A stretch of 64,000 bases of DNA from an uncultured Collinsella sp. Lineage in GTDB: Bacteria > Actinomycetota > Coriobacteriia > Coriobacteriales > Coriobacteriaceae. The stretch spans positions 27,270 to 91,269 of the forward strand of contig CAADVS010000038.1 of assembly GCA_900752545.1 (NCBI GenBank), in the 5' to 3' direction. The notes under the pieces are model-generated. The model saw only the letters and a program-made list of their open reading frames with translations. It was not told where the DNA came from and searched no databases. The first letter of the stretch is position 1. Each line of letters starts with the position of its first letter. The position numbers and the translations under genes were made by a program. Shown one piece after another: positions 35,908-44,400 of this stretch.

Positions 35908-37122
35908 TTACCGTGCATTAAAAACGTAGCGGTCCAGGCGGTCGCACGCTTCCTTTACGCGCGAAAGCGGCAGCGCCAGATTCACGCGAATGTGGCAGGG
36001 CCCGTGGAACGGACGGCCATCCTGGTAGCCAACGCCTACGCGCGCCCCCTCGTCGAGCAACCACTGAATATCGCGGCCATGCTCGCGGCACCACTCGGTG
36101 CAGTCCAGAAACACCATGTACGTGCCCTGCGGACGCGAATAGTACACGCCCTCAAAATGCTCGTCCACGTAATTGCAGAAGTACTCGATATTGCCGGCAA
36201 GCACCTGATTGAGCTCGTCCACCCACTCGTAGCCCTGCGGCTGGTAGGCACCGATAAGCGCATGCATGGAGAGGACGTTCATCTCGTTGTAGTGGGTCTT
36301 GTTGGACACGGCGCACATGCGGTCGCGCAGCGTCTCGTTGTAGATAATGTGGTAGCTGCCGACCAGACCCGCCAGGTTGAACGTCTTGCTCGGCGCATAG
36401 AGGGCAACCGTGCGCATGCGGGCATCCTCGCTCACCGACTGCGTCGGGATATGCTTGTGTCCCGGCAGGATGATATCGGACCAAATCTCGTCCGAGATCA
36501 CCACGCAATCGTGCTGGCGATAGATGTCCATGGCGCGCTCGATCTCGTCACGCTCCCATACGCGGCCGCAGGGATTGTGCGGCGAGCAGAACACCGCGGC
36601 ATGGATGTGATTTTGGGCGAGCTTGTGCTCCATGTCCTCAAAGTCCATGCGCCACACGCCCTGCTCGTCGAGCTTAAGCGGGCTGTGGACAATGCGATAG
36701 CCCGCGGCTTCGATGGACTTGGTAAAGCCGATGTAGGTGGGGCTGTGGACCAGCACCGCATCGCCCGGCTGGACATACGCGCGCAGCGTCGACACGACAC
36801 CGCCCAGCACGCCGTTTTCGTAGCCGATGTGCTCAGGTGCCAGGCCCTCGACGCCATTGCGGCGGCTCTGCCATTCGATGATGCGATCGAAGTACTCGGG
36901 ACGCGGATTGAAGTAGCCAAACATGGGGTGCTGGGCACGCTGAATGATGTGTTCCTGGACCGTGGGCACCGTGGCGAAGTTCATGTCCGCCACCCACATG
37001 GGAATGCGGTCGAAACCCTCGTCGGGTGCGTTCGGAGCCATACCGGGGATCTCACCCCAAGAGTCAACGGCGATGGAGTCCATGCCGTGGCGGTCGATAA
37101 GCGAGCTAAAGTCGTATTTCAT
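35908..37122 (-). CDS. MalY/PatB-type PLP-dependent aminotransferase-fold C-S lyase
   Basis: 404 residues, fold-type I PLP enzyme. MWVADMNFATVPTVQEHI, SPTYIGFTKSIEAAGYR, CSPHNPCGRVW and the PLP lysine region LYAPSKTFNLAGLVGSYHI are typical of the MalY/PatB group, which cleaves cystathionine or cysteine (C-S beta-lyase) or acts as an aminotransferase. ATG after GGGAG. It is alone on its strand. Confidence 0.88.
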   Translation of the reverse strand: MKYDFSSLIDRHGMDSIAVDSWGEIPGMAPNAPDEGFDRIPMWVADMNFATVPTVQEHIIQRAQHPMFGYFNPRPEYFDRIIEWQSRRNGVEGLAPEHIGYENGVLGGVVSTLRAYVQPGDAVLVHSPTYIGFTKSIEAAGYRIVHSPLKLDEQGVWRMDFEDMEHKLAQNHIHAAVFCSPHNPCGRVWERDEIERAMDIYRQHDCVVISDEIWSDIILPGHKHIPTQSVSEDARMRTVALYAPSKTFNLAGLVGSYHIIYNETLRDRMCAVSNKTHYNEMNVLSMHALIGAYQPQGYEWVDELNQVLAGNIEYFCNYVDEHFEGVYYSRPQGTYMVFLDCTEWCREHGRDIQWLLDEGARVGVGYQDGRPFHGPCHIRVNLALPLSRVKEACDRLDRYVFNAR

Positions 37123-37234
37123 GCTGAACTCCCGTGCGAAGTAGACTGTTTCGATAGGCGTTATTGTCCACCAGCGTGGGCGGTTTTGGCGCGGGGTTTG
37201 GCGCTTAATTTGACGGGTGCGGACGAATGGTTGG

Positions 37235-37972
37235 TTAGTCTCGCGCGTCGGTGATGGCGACTACGGTTAGCTGGGTTTCATCGACCGCAAACGATATGTC
37301 GAGCCCGGCGTAAGCCAAGTGATAAACGCGGTTTGGCTCGTGCTTGCTGCCTGCGCGGCGTGGATCTTGGCGAAGGACCTCGACCAAGCCGGGGAGCTTT
37401 GCGGGCGGGACCATATCCTGCAGCGCTTGCGGGAACTCAACATCGAGCTCTTGCCACGGAGCATCCTCAATCCAGCCGCCCGTCGCATCCGGGTGACAGT
37501 CGGCAAATGGAATGTAAGGCTTGATATCGTAGATGGGCGTGCCATCGCGCAGGTCGGCCCCCAGCACATGGATGATGGGGCCATCGTCGGTGAGCTCGAC
37601 ACGATTAAGCTTGACGCAGGTGAGCCCGATGGGATTAGGGCGAAACGGACTGCGCGTGGCAAAGACGCCCACACGCTCGGCCCCGCCTAGACGCGGCGGG
37701 CGCACGGTCTTCGACCACTTGGCATTGGTGCCGGACCTGTCCTGCGTTTTGGCATCGGCGGCTATGTCCTTAGCCGTGCCGCCGGGCGTTCCGTTTTCGA
37801 AGCGCCACAGCAGCCATAGGTGAGAGAAGGAGTCCAGGCCCTCAACCGCTGCGTTGGAGGCAAATTCCGGCTCAAAAACGATGCGTCCCTGCAGATGGGG
37901 CGCCAAAAAGCTGTTGCGCGGAATGCCGAACTTCTGCGGCAGGTCGGTATGTATGTGTGCGATAGGTTCCAT
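37235..37972 (-). CDS. trmO: tRNA (adenine-37-N6)-methyltransferase TrmO-like
   Basis: 245 residues. UPF0066/YaeB-type: HIHTDLPQKFGIPRNSF, the central GVFATRSPFRPNPIGLTCV and LGADLRDGTPIYDIKPYIP define TrmO, which N6-methylates t6A37 of tRNA-Thr. The ATG chosen is 11 bases after TACAAT, which looks like a -10 box, and lacks a ribosome site, so the mRNA may be leaderless; a much longer upstream extension is not homologous. Confidence 0.85.
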   Translation of the reverse strand: MEPIAHIHTDLPQKFGIPRNSFLAPHLQGRIVFEPEFASNAAVEGLDSFSHLWLLWRFENGTPGGTAKDIAADAKTQDRSGTNAKWSKTVRPPRLGGAERVGVFATRSPFRPNPIGLTCVKLNRVELTDDGPIIHVLGADLRDGTPIYDIKPYIPFADCHPDATGGWIEDAPWQELDVEFPQALQDMVPPAKLPGLVEVLRQDPRRAGSKHEPNRVYHLAYAGLDISFAVDETQLTVVAITDARD

Positions 37973-38113
37973 GCCGGTCATTGTACGGCATGGAGGCGTG
38001 GGGCATTGCGCGCAATTCTTCGCCACGGTCCCCCGTCGTGCAACCAACGGTTGCTTGGAAGGGTGCCTGCCGCCGCGTATGCTTAAGCCATCAACCAGCA
38101 GAAAGGAGCCGCT

Positions 38114-38941
38114 ATGGCCTTTGCAGAAAAGCTCATCGCTGTCCGTCGCGTCCATCACCTTACCCAGGAGCAGCTCGCCGCCAAGCTCTTCGTCACGCGC
38201 CAAGCCGTCAGCCGTTGGGAACGCGGCGAGGTCACACCGGGCATCGACATGATGAAGCTCATTGCCGCTGTGACCGGCGAGCCCCTATCTCACCTGCTCG
38301 AAATGCCCGAGCATTATTGCCAGAGCTGCGGCATGATACTCACGCCCGACGACTGCGGCACCGATGCCACGGGCGCCACGACCGACCATTACTGCAAGTG
38401 GTGCTACGACCACGGCAAGTACACCTACGACACCACCATGGAGGCGATGATTGAGGATTGTGCCCCGCGGCTGGCGCAAAACACCGGCATGTCGCTCGAC
38501 GAAGCCGTCTCGCTCATGGGCGCCGTCCTGCCGCAACTGGAGCGCTGGCACACCGTGCAGGAAAACGAAGAGCGCTACGGCGCCGAGGCGCGGGCGCGCT
38601 ATGGCGATGAGGCTATCGATGCAGCAAACGAAACGTTACTGGACATGGATCCTCAGACATGGAACGACATGAAGGAACTTGAACGCGCTATTTTGGGTCA
38701 GCTCTCGATTGCCATGGGCGACGGCGATGCGGACGGAAGCGAGGCTCGCAAGCTTGTCGCGATGCATCGTCGTTGGATTGGTCTCAACTGGGGACACGAG
38801 CCCCAAAGCGAAGCGTACCGGGGCCTCGCCCACGATTATCTTGCCGACCAGCGCTTTATCGACTACTACGACAAGCCCTGCGGCACCGGAGCCACGGCGT
38901 TTCTGGTACAGGCCATCGAGTCGTCGTTGACGCGCGCATAG
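38114..38941 (+). CDS. XRE-type regulator fused to zinc ribbon and TipAS-like domain
   Basis: 275 residues. N-terminal helix-turn-helix (LTQEQLAAKLFVTRQAVSRW), then a zinc-binding block (HYCQSCGMIL ... HYCKWCYDHGKYTY, four cysteines in two CxxC pairs), then a helical C-terminus with RYGDEAIDAANE and DMDPQTWNDMKEL that looks like the TipAS antibiotic-binding domain. In TipA the DNA-binding half is MerR-type; here it is XRE-type. ATG behind AAAGGAG. It should regulate transcription in response to a ligand, probably including its own gene. Confidence 0.75.
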   Translation: MAFAEKLIAVRRVHHLTQEQLAAKLFVTRQAVSRWERGEVTPGIDMMKLIAAVTGEPLSHLLEMPEHYCQSCGMILTPDDCGTDATGATTDHYCKWCYDHGKYTYDTTMEAMIEDCAPRLAQNTGMSLDEAVSLMGAVLPQLERWHTVQENEERYGAEARARYGDEAIDAANETLLDMDPQTWNDMKELERAILGQLSIAMGDGDADGSEARKLVAMHRRWIGLNWGHEPQSEAYRGLAHDYLADQRFIDYYDKPCGTGATAFLVQAIESSLTRA

Positions 38942-38992
38942 ACCGCGGCGGCTTTGGGTATTTCAATCAAAACCTCAACCGATTGGAGACCC

Positions 38993-39238
38993 ATGGCTAC
39001 TGATCATGAGCTCGCGCTCTACGTTATGACTGGCTGCCCGTATTGCTTAAAGGTCAAGCGCTTTTTGGCCGATAACGGCGTGACCATTCCCGAGCGCAAT
39101 ATCTCGACCGATTCCGATGCCGAGCAGACACTCATCGCCATCGGCGGAAAACGCCAGGTTCCCTGCCTGTTCATCGACGGCAAACCACTCTACGAGTCGA
39201 GCGACATCATCGCGTGGGTACAAGAAAACCTGCTCTAG
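38993..39238 (+). CDS. Glutaredoxin-like protein
   Basis: 81 residues with the redox motif CPYC (TGCPYCLKVKRFLADNGV), the cis-proline strand QVPCLFIDG and the C-terminal YESSDIIAWV. Small thiol-disulfide protein that uses glutathione or thioredoxin reductase partners. ATG after TTGGAGA; about 50 bases after the XRE-TipAS gene and possibly in its operon. Confidence 0.85.
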   Translation: MATDHELALYVMTGCPYCLKVKRFLADNGVTIPERNISTDSDAEQTLIAIGGKRQVPCLFIDGKPLYESSDIIAWVQENLL

Positions 39239-39280
39239 TACGCGCATCCCGTCCGTCCAAGGGCCCACCCCATACGGCCT

Positions 39281-39358
39281 AAACATGTACACCAGCATCC
39301 AAAGTCGACATTTTTCGACATCTTTGGATGCTGGTGTACAGTTTTTGCGGGTAGTCAT
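39281..39358. repeat. Composite hairpin repeat, copy 1
   Basis: 19-bp perfect arms 39286-39304 and 39322-39340 surround a loop that forms its own short TCGA stem, followed by TTTTTGCGGGTAGTCAT. Almost identical to 40364-40442. Confidence 0.85.
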
Positions 39359-39443
39359 GGACGCTCTTAACCGGCTAATTGTTTGAGACGACCTTTGGAT
39401 TATGGCTGTTTGATGCCTCGGGAAAGAGTTTCCGAGGGAGCTA

Positions 39444-39671
39444 TGGTCAAAAAAGGGCAAATATGAGTACTGCTACCTGTTTAGTAGCAGCAATTTTGAT
39501 CATTTCAGGAACTATTCAACGTTCCACTCGTCCGCAGACGACGTTATTTCTCCTCATATGTTCAATAAACGTAGCTCCTAATGGGAACAAGTCTCATCAG
39601 GAGCTACTAATTATAGCAAAATAAATGCAACTATAATGGCAACAGTACTCATATTTGCCCTTTTTTGACCA
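39444..39671. mobile_element. 228-bp foldback element (MITE-like or structured RNA)
   Basis: Perfect 29-bp terminal inverted repeats (39444-39472 and 39643-39671). Inside lie further hairpins: GCTAC/GTAGC (39472-39488) and GTAGCTCCT/AGGAGCTAC (39571-39607), plus an AACGT/ACGTT stem between them. It encodes no protein. Clear target-site duplications were not found; flanking GAGGG/CCCTC extends the pairing imperfectly. Confidence 0.6.
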
Positions 39672-39723
39672 CGACCCTCCAGAATAGCCGCTGAGGACGA
39701 CACTAAATGACAAAATCCGACAC

Positions 39724-39769
39724 TTGGACGTTCTTATATGACTAGCCATTGAAGGACACCTAACGACTA
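39724..39769. repeat. Degenerate palindrome copy
   Basis: GGACGTTCTTATATGACTAG and CTAACGACTA match copy g at 40436 with substitutions, as a decayed relative. Confidence 0.5.
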
Positions 39770-39774
39770 CTCCC

Positions 39775-39799
39775 ATTCGCGACACACTGTGTCGCGAAT
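39775..39799. repeat. 25-bp perfect palindrome
   Basis: ATTCGCGACACA and TGTGTCGCGAAT are 12-bp inverted arms around a single C. No gene is adjacent; a protein binding site or remnant of a hairpin element. Confidence 0.7.
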
Positions 39800-39969
39800 T
39801 AAGCTGGTCCCATTATCGAAGACCAGTGAGAGCTCCTGCCCAGAATCTCGATAGCCTAATAAAGCGCTCTCCTCCGGAAGTTCAATGAGCATCTAAATTC
39901 CAGGCTGAAAAGCAAAGGAGTATCGAAGCCATCGACGCTCATTTCCTATCGGAAAAACTAGTCAACACA

Positions 39970-40027
39970 AGCTAATTAGCTTGATAAACTGCTTGTATTT
40001 TTGTCTACAAAACTGTATACAAAAATA
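39970..40027 (+). promoter_or_regulatory. Two palindromes upstream of the RHH gene
   Basis: AGCTAATTAGCT (39970-39981) is a perfect 12-bp palindrome. TATTTTTGT (39996-40004) and ACAAAAATA (40019-40027) form a 9-bp inverted repeat about 50 bases before the start codon. Both are likely operators for the ribbon-helix-helix protein. Confidence 0.5.
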
Positions 40028-40075
40028 GATTCCGAGAACCAGCGCTCGACATTATGCCAATCGATAGGAGGCGCT

Positions 40076-40342
40076 ATGGACGCTAAGCAGCTCGAAAAGA
40101 TGATGGGGTTTGCCCCCGGAGAGTTGGAGAAAGCCGCGGAGGCATACGAAAAAGATGAGTGGCCGAAGGGTCGCACCATCAAGCTGGGAAGGCCGTCGAT
40201 CTCCGATGAGCCAAGCGTTGTTTTATCGGCACGTGTGGGTGAGTCTGTTCTTGATGCGTTTGACGCAAAAGCAAAGCGCCATGGGCAAACACGCACGGAG
40301 CGACTCAGAGAGCTCATCACGCTCGATGCAATGATTGCCTAG
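40076..40342 (+). CDS. Ribbon-helix-helix (CopG/antitoxin-like) protein, orphan
   Basis: 88 residues, ATG after ATAGGAGG. The C-terminal half has an RHH-like strand and helices: PSVVLSARVGESVLDAFDAK and TRTERLRELITLDAM. The N-terminal half (EKMMGFAPGELEKAAEAYE) is helical and acidic, like antitoxins of HicB/BrnA-like systems. No toxin-like gene lies on either side, so it is either an orphan or a DNA-binding repressor. Confidence 0.65.
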   Translation: MDAKQLEKMMGFAPGELEKAAEAYEKDEWPKGRTIKLGRPSISDEPSVVLSARVGESVLDAFDAKAKRHGQTRTERLRELITLDAMIA

Positions 40343-40363
40343 ACTCCACTCCCCCGCCGACCC

Positions 40364-40442
40364 AAACATGTACGCCAGCATCCAAAGTCGACATTTTTCG
40401 ACATCTTTGGATGCTGGCCTACAGCTTTTTGTGGGTAGTCAT
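40364..40442. repeat. Composite hairpin repeat, copy 2
   Basis: Nearly identical to 39281-39358. One arm base changes A to G and the opposite base T to C, which keeps the pair. It runs directly into palindrome copy g. Confidence 0.85.
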
Positions 40443-40491
40443 CGGGGACGTTCTTAAATGACTAGTCGTTAAAAAACGTCCCCAACGACTA
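40436..40491. repeat. Palindrome copy g next to the Dus stop
   Basis: 17-bp arms (TAGTCATCGGGGACGTT with two mismatches to the complement of the other arm) around a 22-base loop. It ends 1 base before the stop codon of the minus-strand Dus gene. Confidence 0.75.
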
Positions 40492-40492
40492 A

Positions 40493-41446
40493 CTAGCCGT
40501 GGAAGCGGGCTATGGGTGCAAGTGGCTGCTCGCGAAAGACGCGCTCGACGGCGGCTCGGTATTCGTCGACCTTTTTGGTCTTACGCACGAGTTTGTGAAC
40601 GGTAGTGGGGTCGGCGAAGGCGCATTTGACGTAGAACCACCACTCCTTCATGCGAAAGACCGCGTTACCGCCAATCTCTTCTGCATATGCCGCAAACAGC
40701 GTGTCGTGGAAGCGCTGCAGCTCGGCTGCCGTGGCAGCAGGGCCGCCCTTAACCACGCGAGCCAGCGCGGGGTTCGCGAGCAAGCCACGTCCCAGCATTA
40801 CATGGCGCGTGCCGGGATAGGCCTCCACCAGCGCACCCATATCCTCAAGATCAAAAATGTCGCCGTTGTATGCCACCGGAAACGGCGCACGCTCCAGCGT
40901 CTCGCCATAAAACTCCTTGCGCGGCGAGCCCGTATAGCGGTCCTTTTGTACGCGCGGATGCACGATCAGCTCTGCCAGCGGCATGCGGCAATACAGATCG
41001 AGCACACGCTCGTATTCGTCGTCACTCTCCAGCCCCAGCCTGGTTTTTACCGACACCGGCAATGGCGAGCGTTCGCACACGTCGCTCAAGAACACCTCAA
41101 GTTCGTCGAGATTACGCAAGAAACCCGAGCCCTTACCCTTGGCGACAACTGTTCCCGAGGGGCAACCCAGGTTGAGATTGACCTCGCGATAGCCCATGCC
41201 GGCGAGCACCTGTGCCGCCCACACAAACTCGTCCGCGTTCTTGGACATCAACTGAGGCACCACGTTGAGCCCCTGGTTATTGGCAGGATCGATCTCCTTA
41301 AACGCCTTGCCGCCAAAGCGGTTTCCCACCCGCGGCGGCGGCAAAAACGGCGTGTAATAACAATCGAGCGCACCGAAGCACTCCGCATGCACGCGACGGA
41401 ACACATGCCCGGTAATCCCCTCCATGGGGGCCAACGATAGAATCAT
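40493..41446 (-). CDS. tRNA-dihydrouridine synthase
   Basis: 317 residues, FMN-dependent TIM-barrel enzyme that reduces uridine in the tRNA D-loop. N-terminal LSLAPMEGITGHVFRR, NLNLGCPSGTVVAKGKGSGF with the active-site cysteine, and HPRVQKDRYTGSPRKEFY, NGDIFDLEDM, VMLGRGLLANPAL. The specific subfamily (DusA/B/C) cannot be settled by eye. ATG after GAGAAGAG. Confidence 0.9.
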   Translation of the reverse strand: MILSLAPMEGITGHVFRRVHAECFGALDCYYTPFLPPPRVGNRFGGKAFKEIDPANNQGLNVVPQLMSKNADEFVWAAQVLAGMGYREVNLNLGCPSGTVVAKGKGSGFLRNLDELEVFLSDVCERSPLPVSVKTRLGLESDDEYERVLDLYCRMPLAELIVHPRVQKDRYTGSPRKEFYGETLERAPFPVAYNGDIFDLEDMGALVEAYPGTRHVMLGRGLLANPALARVVKGGPAATAAELQRFHDTLFAAYAEEIGGNAVFRMKEWWFYVKCAFADPTTVHKLVRKTKKVDEYRAAVERVFREQPLAPIARFHG

Positions 41447-41471
41447 CTACTCTTCTCTCATATCAACGAAC

Positions 41472-41499
41472 GTGACAAAGGAACTGCCCTTTTGTCACA
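41472..41499. repeat. Palindrome next to the MacB-like stop, copy h
   Basis: GTGACAAAG and TTTGTCAC flank GAACTGCCC. On the minus strand ATGTGACAAAAG begins with the last base of the TAA stop codon of the ABC gene. Confidence 0.75.
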
Positions 41500-44400
41500 T
41501 TATTCGGAGCGCAGGGCTTCCACGGGGTCCTTCTTGGATGCGCTGCGGGCAGGCAGCAGGCCGGCAACGACCGTTAGCAGCACCGAAATTGCGATGAGCA
41601 CCAGCGCATCCTGCGCGGGCAGGCTCATCAGGTTGGGTACTTGTTTGGCAGCAAGCGCCCAGGTATTAACCGGGAAGCTCACGGCCACCACGACGACAAT
41701 GGCAAAGACGCCGGCAATGAGGCCCTCGATAAAGGTCTCGGCATTGAATACGTTGGCCACGTTACGCTTCGACGCGCCGATCGCACGCAGGATGCCAATC
41801 TCCTTTTTGCGTTCCAGCACGCTGATGTAGGTGATGATGCCGATCATGATGGAGCTCACGACCAGGCTGATACTCACGAATGCGATGAGCACCAAGCTGA
41901 TGGTGTTCACGATGTCGGTCACCGAACCCATGATGATGCCCATGTAGTCGGTGTATGAGATTGCCTGTTCATCGTGGCCAGAGGCTTTGACCTGCTTGTT
42001 GTACGCGTCGATGTGATCGAGCACGCGCTCCTTGGCCTCAAAGTCGCGCGGGAAAATCTTGACCGAGATGGGGTCCGCCTCATCCGCATAGCCCAGCGTG
42101 GTCAGATTGTTGTCGTAGGTGAGCTGCAACGCCTTGGCATAACTCATCATGAGCGAACTCAGGTCCTCGGCGTCCATGTTGAAATGGATGGCACGAGCAA
42201 AGGCGCTCGCATCCACACGCATAGCGCTCGCTAGGTTGGCAAAACTCGAAGACATCTGCGTCGCCATCTGGTCCATAAGCCCTGCCGCACCCGCCTTGAG
42301 CTGAGCTGACACCGTCGCCGCAATCTGATCGTTGATTGCCTTTATCACCTGATCCATAGCCTGCTGCAGATACGGAGCCAGCTGCTTTTGCACATAGTCG
42401 GTCATCGCCTGCTGCAGGCGCTCGGCCAGGGCATCGCCGCCGAGCGCTTTTAGCTGGGCAAGGATTTGCTGGGCCGTGGCATCATTCTCAAGATACGTCG
42501 AGAATGCGGCGGCGAGCTTTGACGCGTCCTTAAGATTATCGGGCGACAGCGCCTTAAACTGATCAGACTGCAAAAAGCCCTCAAACAGCTGGTTGGCTAG
42601 TGTTCCCACCTGCTGCATTTGCTCGGGCGTGAGTTCCAGACCGTCAAAGATACCCGAGAAATCTGGGGTTGGCGCTTTTGCCATGATGTCGCTGAAGTCG
42701 ATGTCCTTGCCAACGCCCGAAAGGTCAATGTCCAGCCCGGACAAATCGATACCAGAAAGGTCCATACCGCCGGCTGCACCCGAGAGCGCAGACGCATCGA
42801 ACGAGAACGCGCTCTTGAGCGCCGCCTCGTCCACACTGAACATGCTGCCCAAATCCACGCCTTGCTTGGCCTCGCCCTGCAGTTCATCGAAAGACTTGCC
42901 CGTAAAGACATCCGTCTCGGGGCGGGCGAGTTGCTCCTGCACAATCTGCGAATCGGCGGCGCGCTCCATAAGCTGACGAGTTAGTGCATGCGTATAGGCA
43001 ATGCCCGGGGTCAATGCGCTCGCATTGGCCGTCTCGTTAGGTCGCACCACGCCCACAATGCGCACGTCAATACCGTCGGCAACCTTGGCCGTCATAAAGT
43101 CGGCATCGTCAGACATGTCAGTCCACATGCCGGTCTCTTCGTTTTTGCGATACGCATCGGCCGGCGACAGCACCTTAAACGTCGTGGACAGCGCATCGTC
43201 GTAGGTAAATTCGGTGCCGGTCTCGGGCGTTTCGACCCCACCGTCAGCCGTCATAGCACTGTTTACCAGATCGTTGAGCTCATTGATATCCAGCGCACCG
43301 ATGCTGTAGAGCGTGTAGTCGCCCACCGTGCCACGGCTCGAAAGCACCATCACGGCTTCGTTAGCAGACGTAGGCCAATGCCCCGCCACGACATCGTACT
43401 GGCTGTCGAGCAGGCTCTGGTCGTCGATCATCTCGTTAAAGACCGAGGTTCCCATGGATTCCATGCTCACCGTTGCCGCCGAGCTCGCGCCTCCGCTCAT
43501 GGCCTCGGTCATAGCGTTGGGCACCAGCCGAACAGGCTTCTCATCGCCCTTGCCGGCACGATAGACAACCGGCGATACACCGTAGCCGTACTGAATGGCG
43601 TTGACCTCTTTATCGATGCCGTCGCCACCGGCATCGAGCCATGCCTTAAAGCTTGTCATGTCGTTAGACTTAACGCTCGCAAACATATCCTTTACGGCCG
43701 TGACCACAGGAATCTTATCGGTTCCCTTAGCCTTGCCGCCGGCACTGTCGTCGGACGAGCCCTCGTTCTTGGACATATCGTCGTCCGTGGCCCCCTGTCC
43801 GCCCATCATGGACGACAGGTCGTAATCCTGCTTGGAAATGGTGAGCGGGTAGCTCGAGAGCGTATCCTCCTCGACCTTTTTGATGTAGCCGTTTACGCCA
43901 TTGGACAGCGCCAGAATCGCCGCGATACCAATAATGCCAATCGAGCCCGCAAAGGCAGTCATGGCCGTGCGGCCCTTCTTGGTCATGAGGTTTCGGGCAG
44001 AAAGCCCCAGCGCCGTCACAAAGCTCATCGAGGTTTTGCGCGTAGGCTTTGCCTCGCGACGCGCGGCCTTGGCAGCATCGAAGGGATCGGAATCGTCGGT
44101 GATCTTGCCGTCCGCCAGATTGACGATACGCGTGGCATATTGGTACGCCAGCTCGGGATTGTGCGTGACCATGATGACCAGGCGGTCGCGCGCCACGTCC
44201 TTGAGCAAATCCATGACCTGTACGGATGTCGTTGAATCCAAAGCGCCGGTCGGCTCGTCGGCAAGCACAATCTCGGGATCATTAATCAGGGCGCGGGCGA
44301 TGGCCACGCGCTGCATCTGTCCGCCCGATAGCTGGCCTGGGCGCTTGTTAACGTGCTCGCCCAGGCCGACTTTCTCCAACGCCTCGCGCGCACGCTGGCG

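Larger units (their letters stand above)
39239..40075. other. Gene-poor repeat region between glutaredoxin and RHH genes
   Basis: About 840 bases lower in GC than the surroundings. Contents: a composite hairpin repeat at 39281, a 228-bp foldback element at 39444, a degenerate palindrome near 39724, a 25-bp palindrome at 39775 and two AT-rich palindromes before the RHH gene. Open frames here (for example 39379-39624) have no ribosome site or family resemblance and look non-coding. Confidence 0.6.

Noticed and set aside
39379..39624. 81-residue ORF across the foldback element
   Set aside because: It runs through one arm and the inner hairpins, lacks a ribosome site and resembles no protein.
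40343..40492. Toxin gene partner for the RHH protein
   Set aside because: This stretch consists of hairpin repeats and has no open frame of suitable length.
42988..44235. 415-residue plus-strand frame inside the MacB-like gene
   Set aside because: No start signal and no domain; the opposite strand encodes a complete ABC ATPase.
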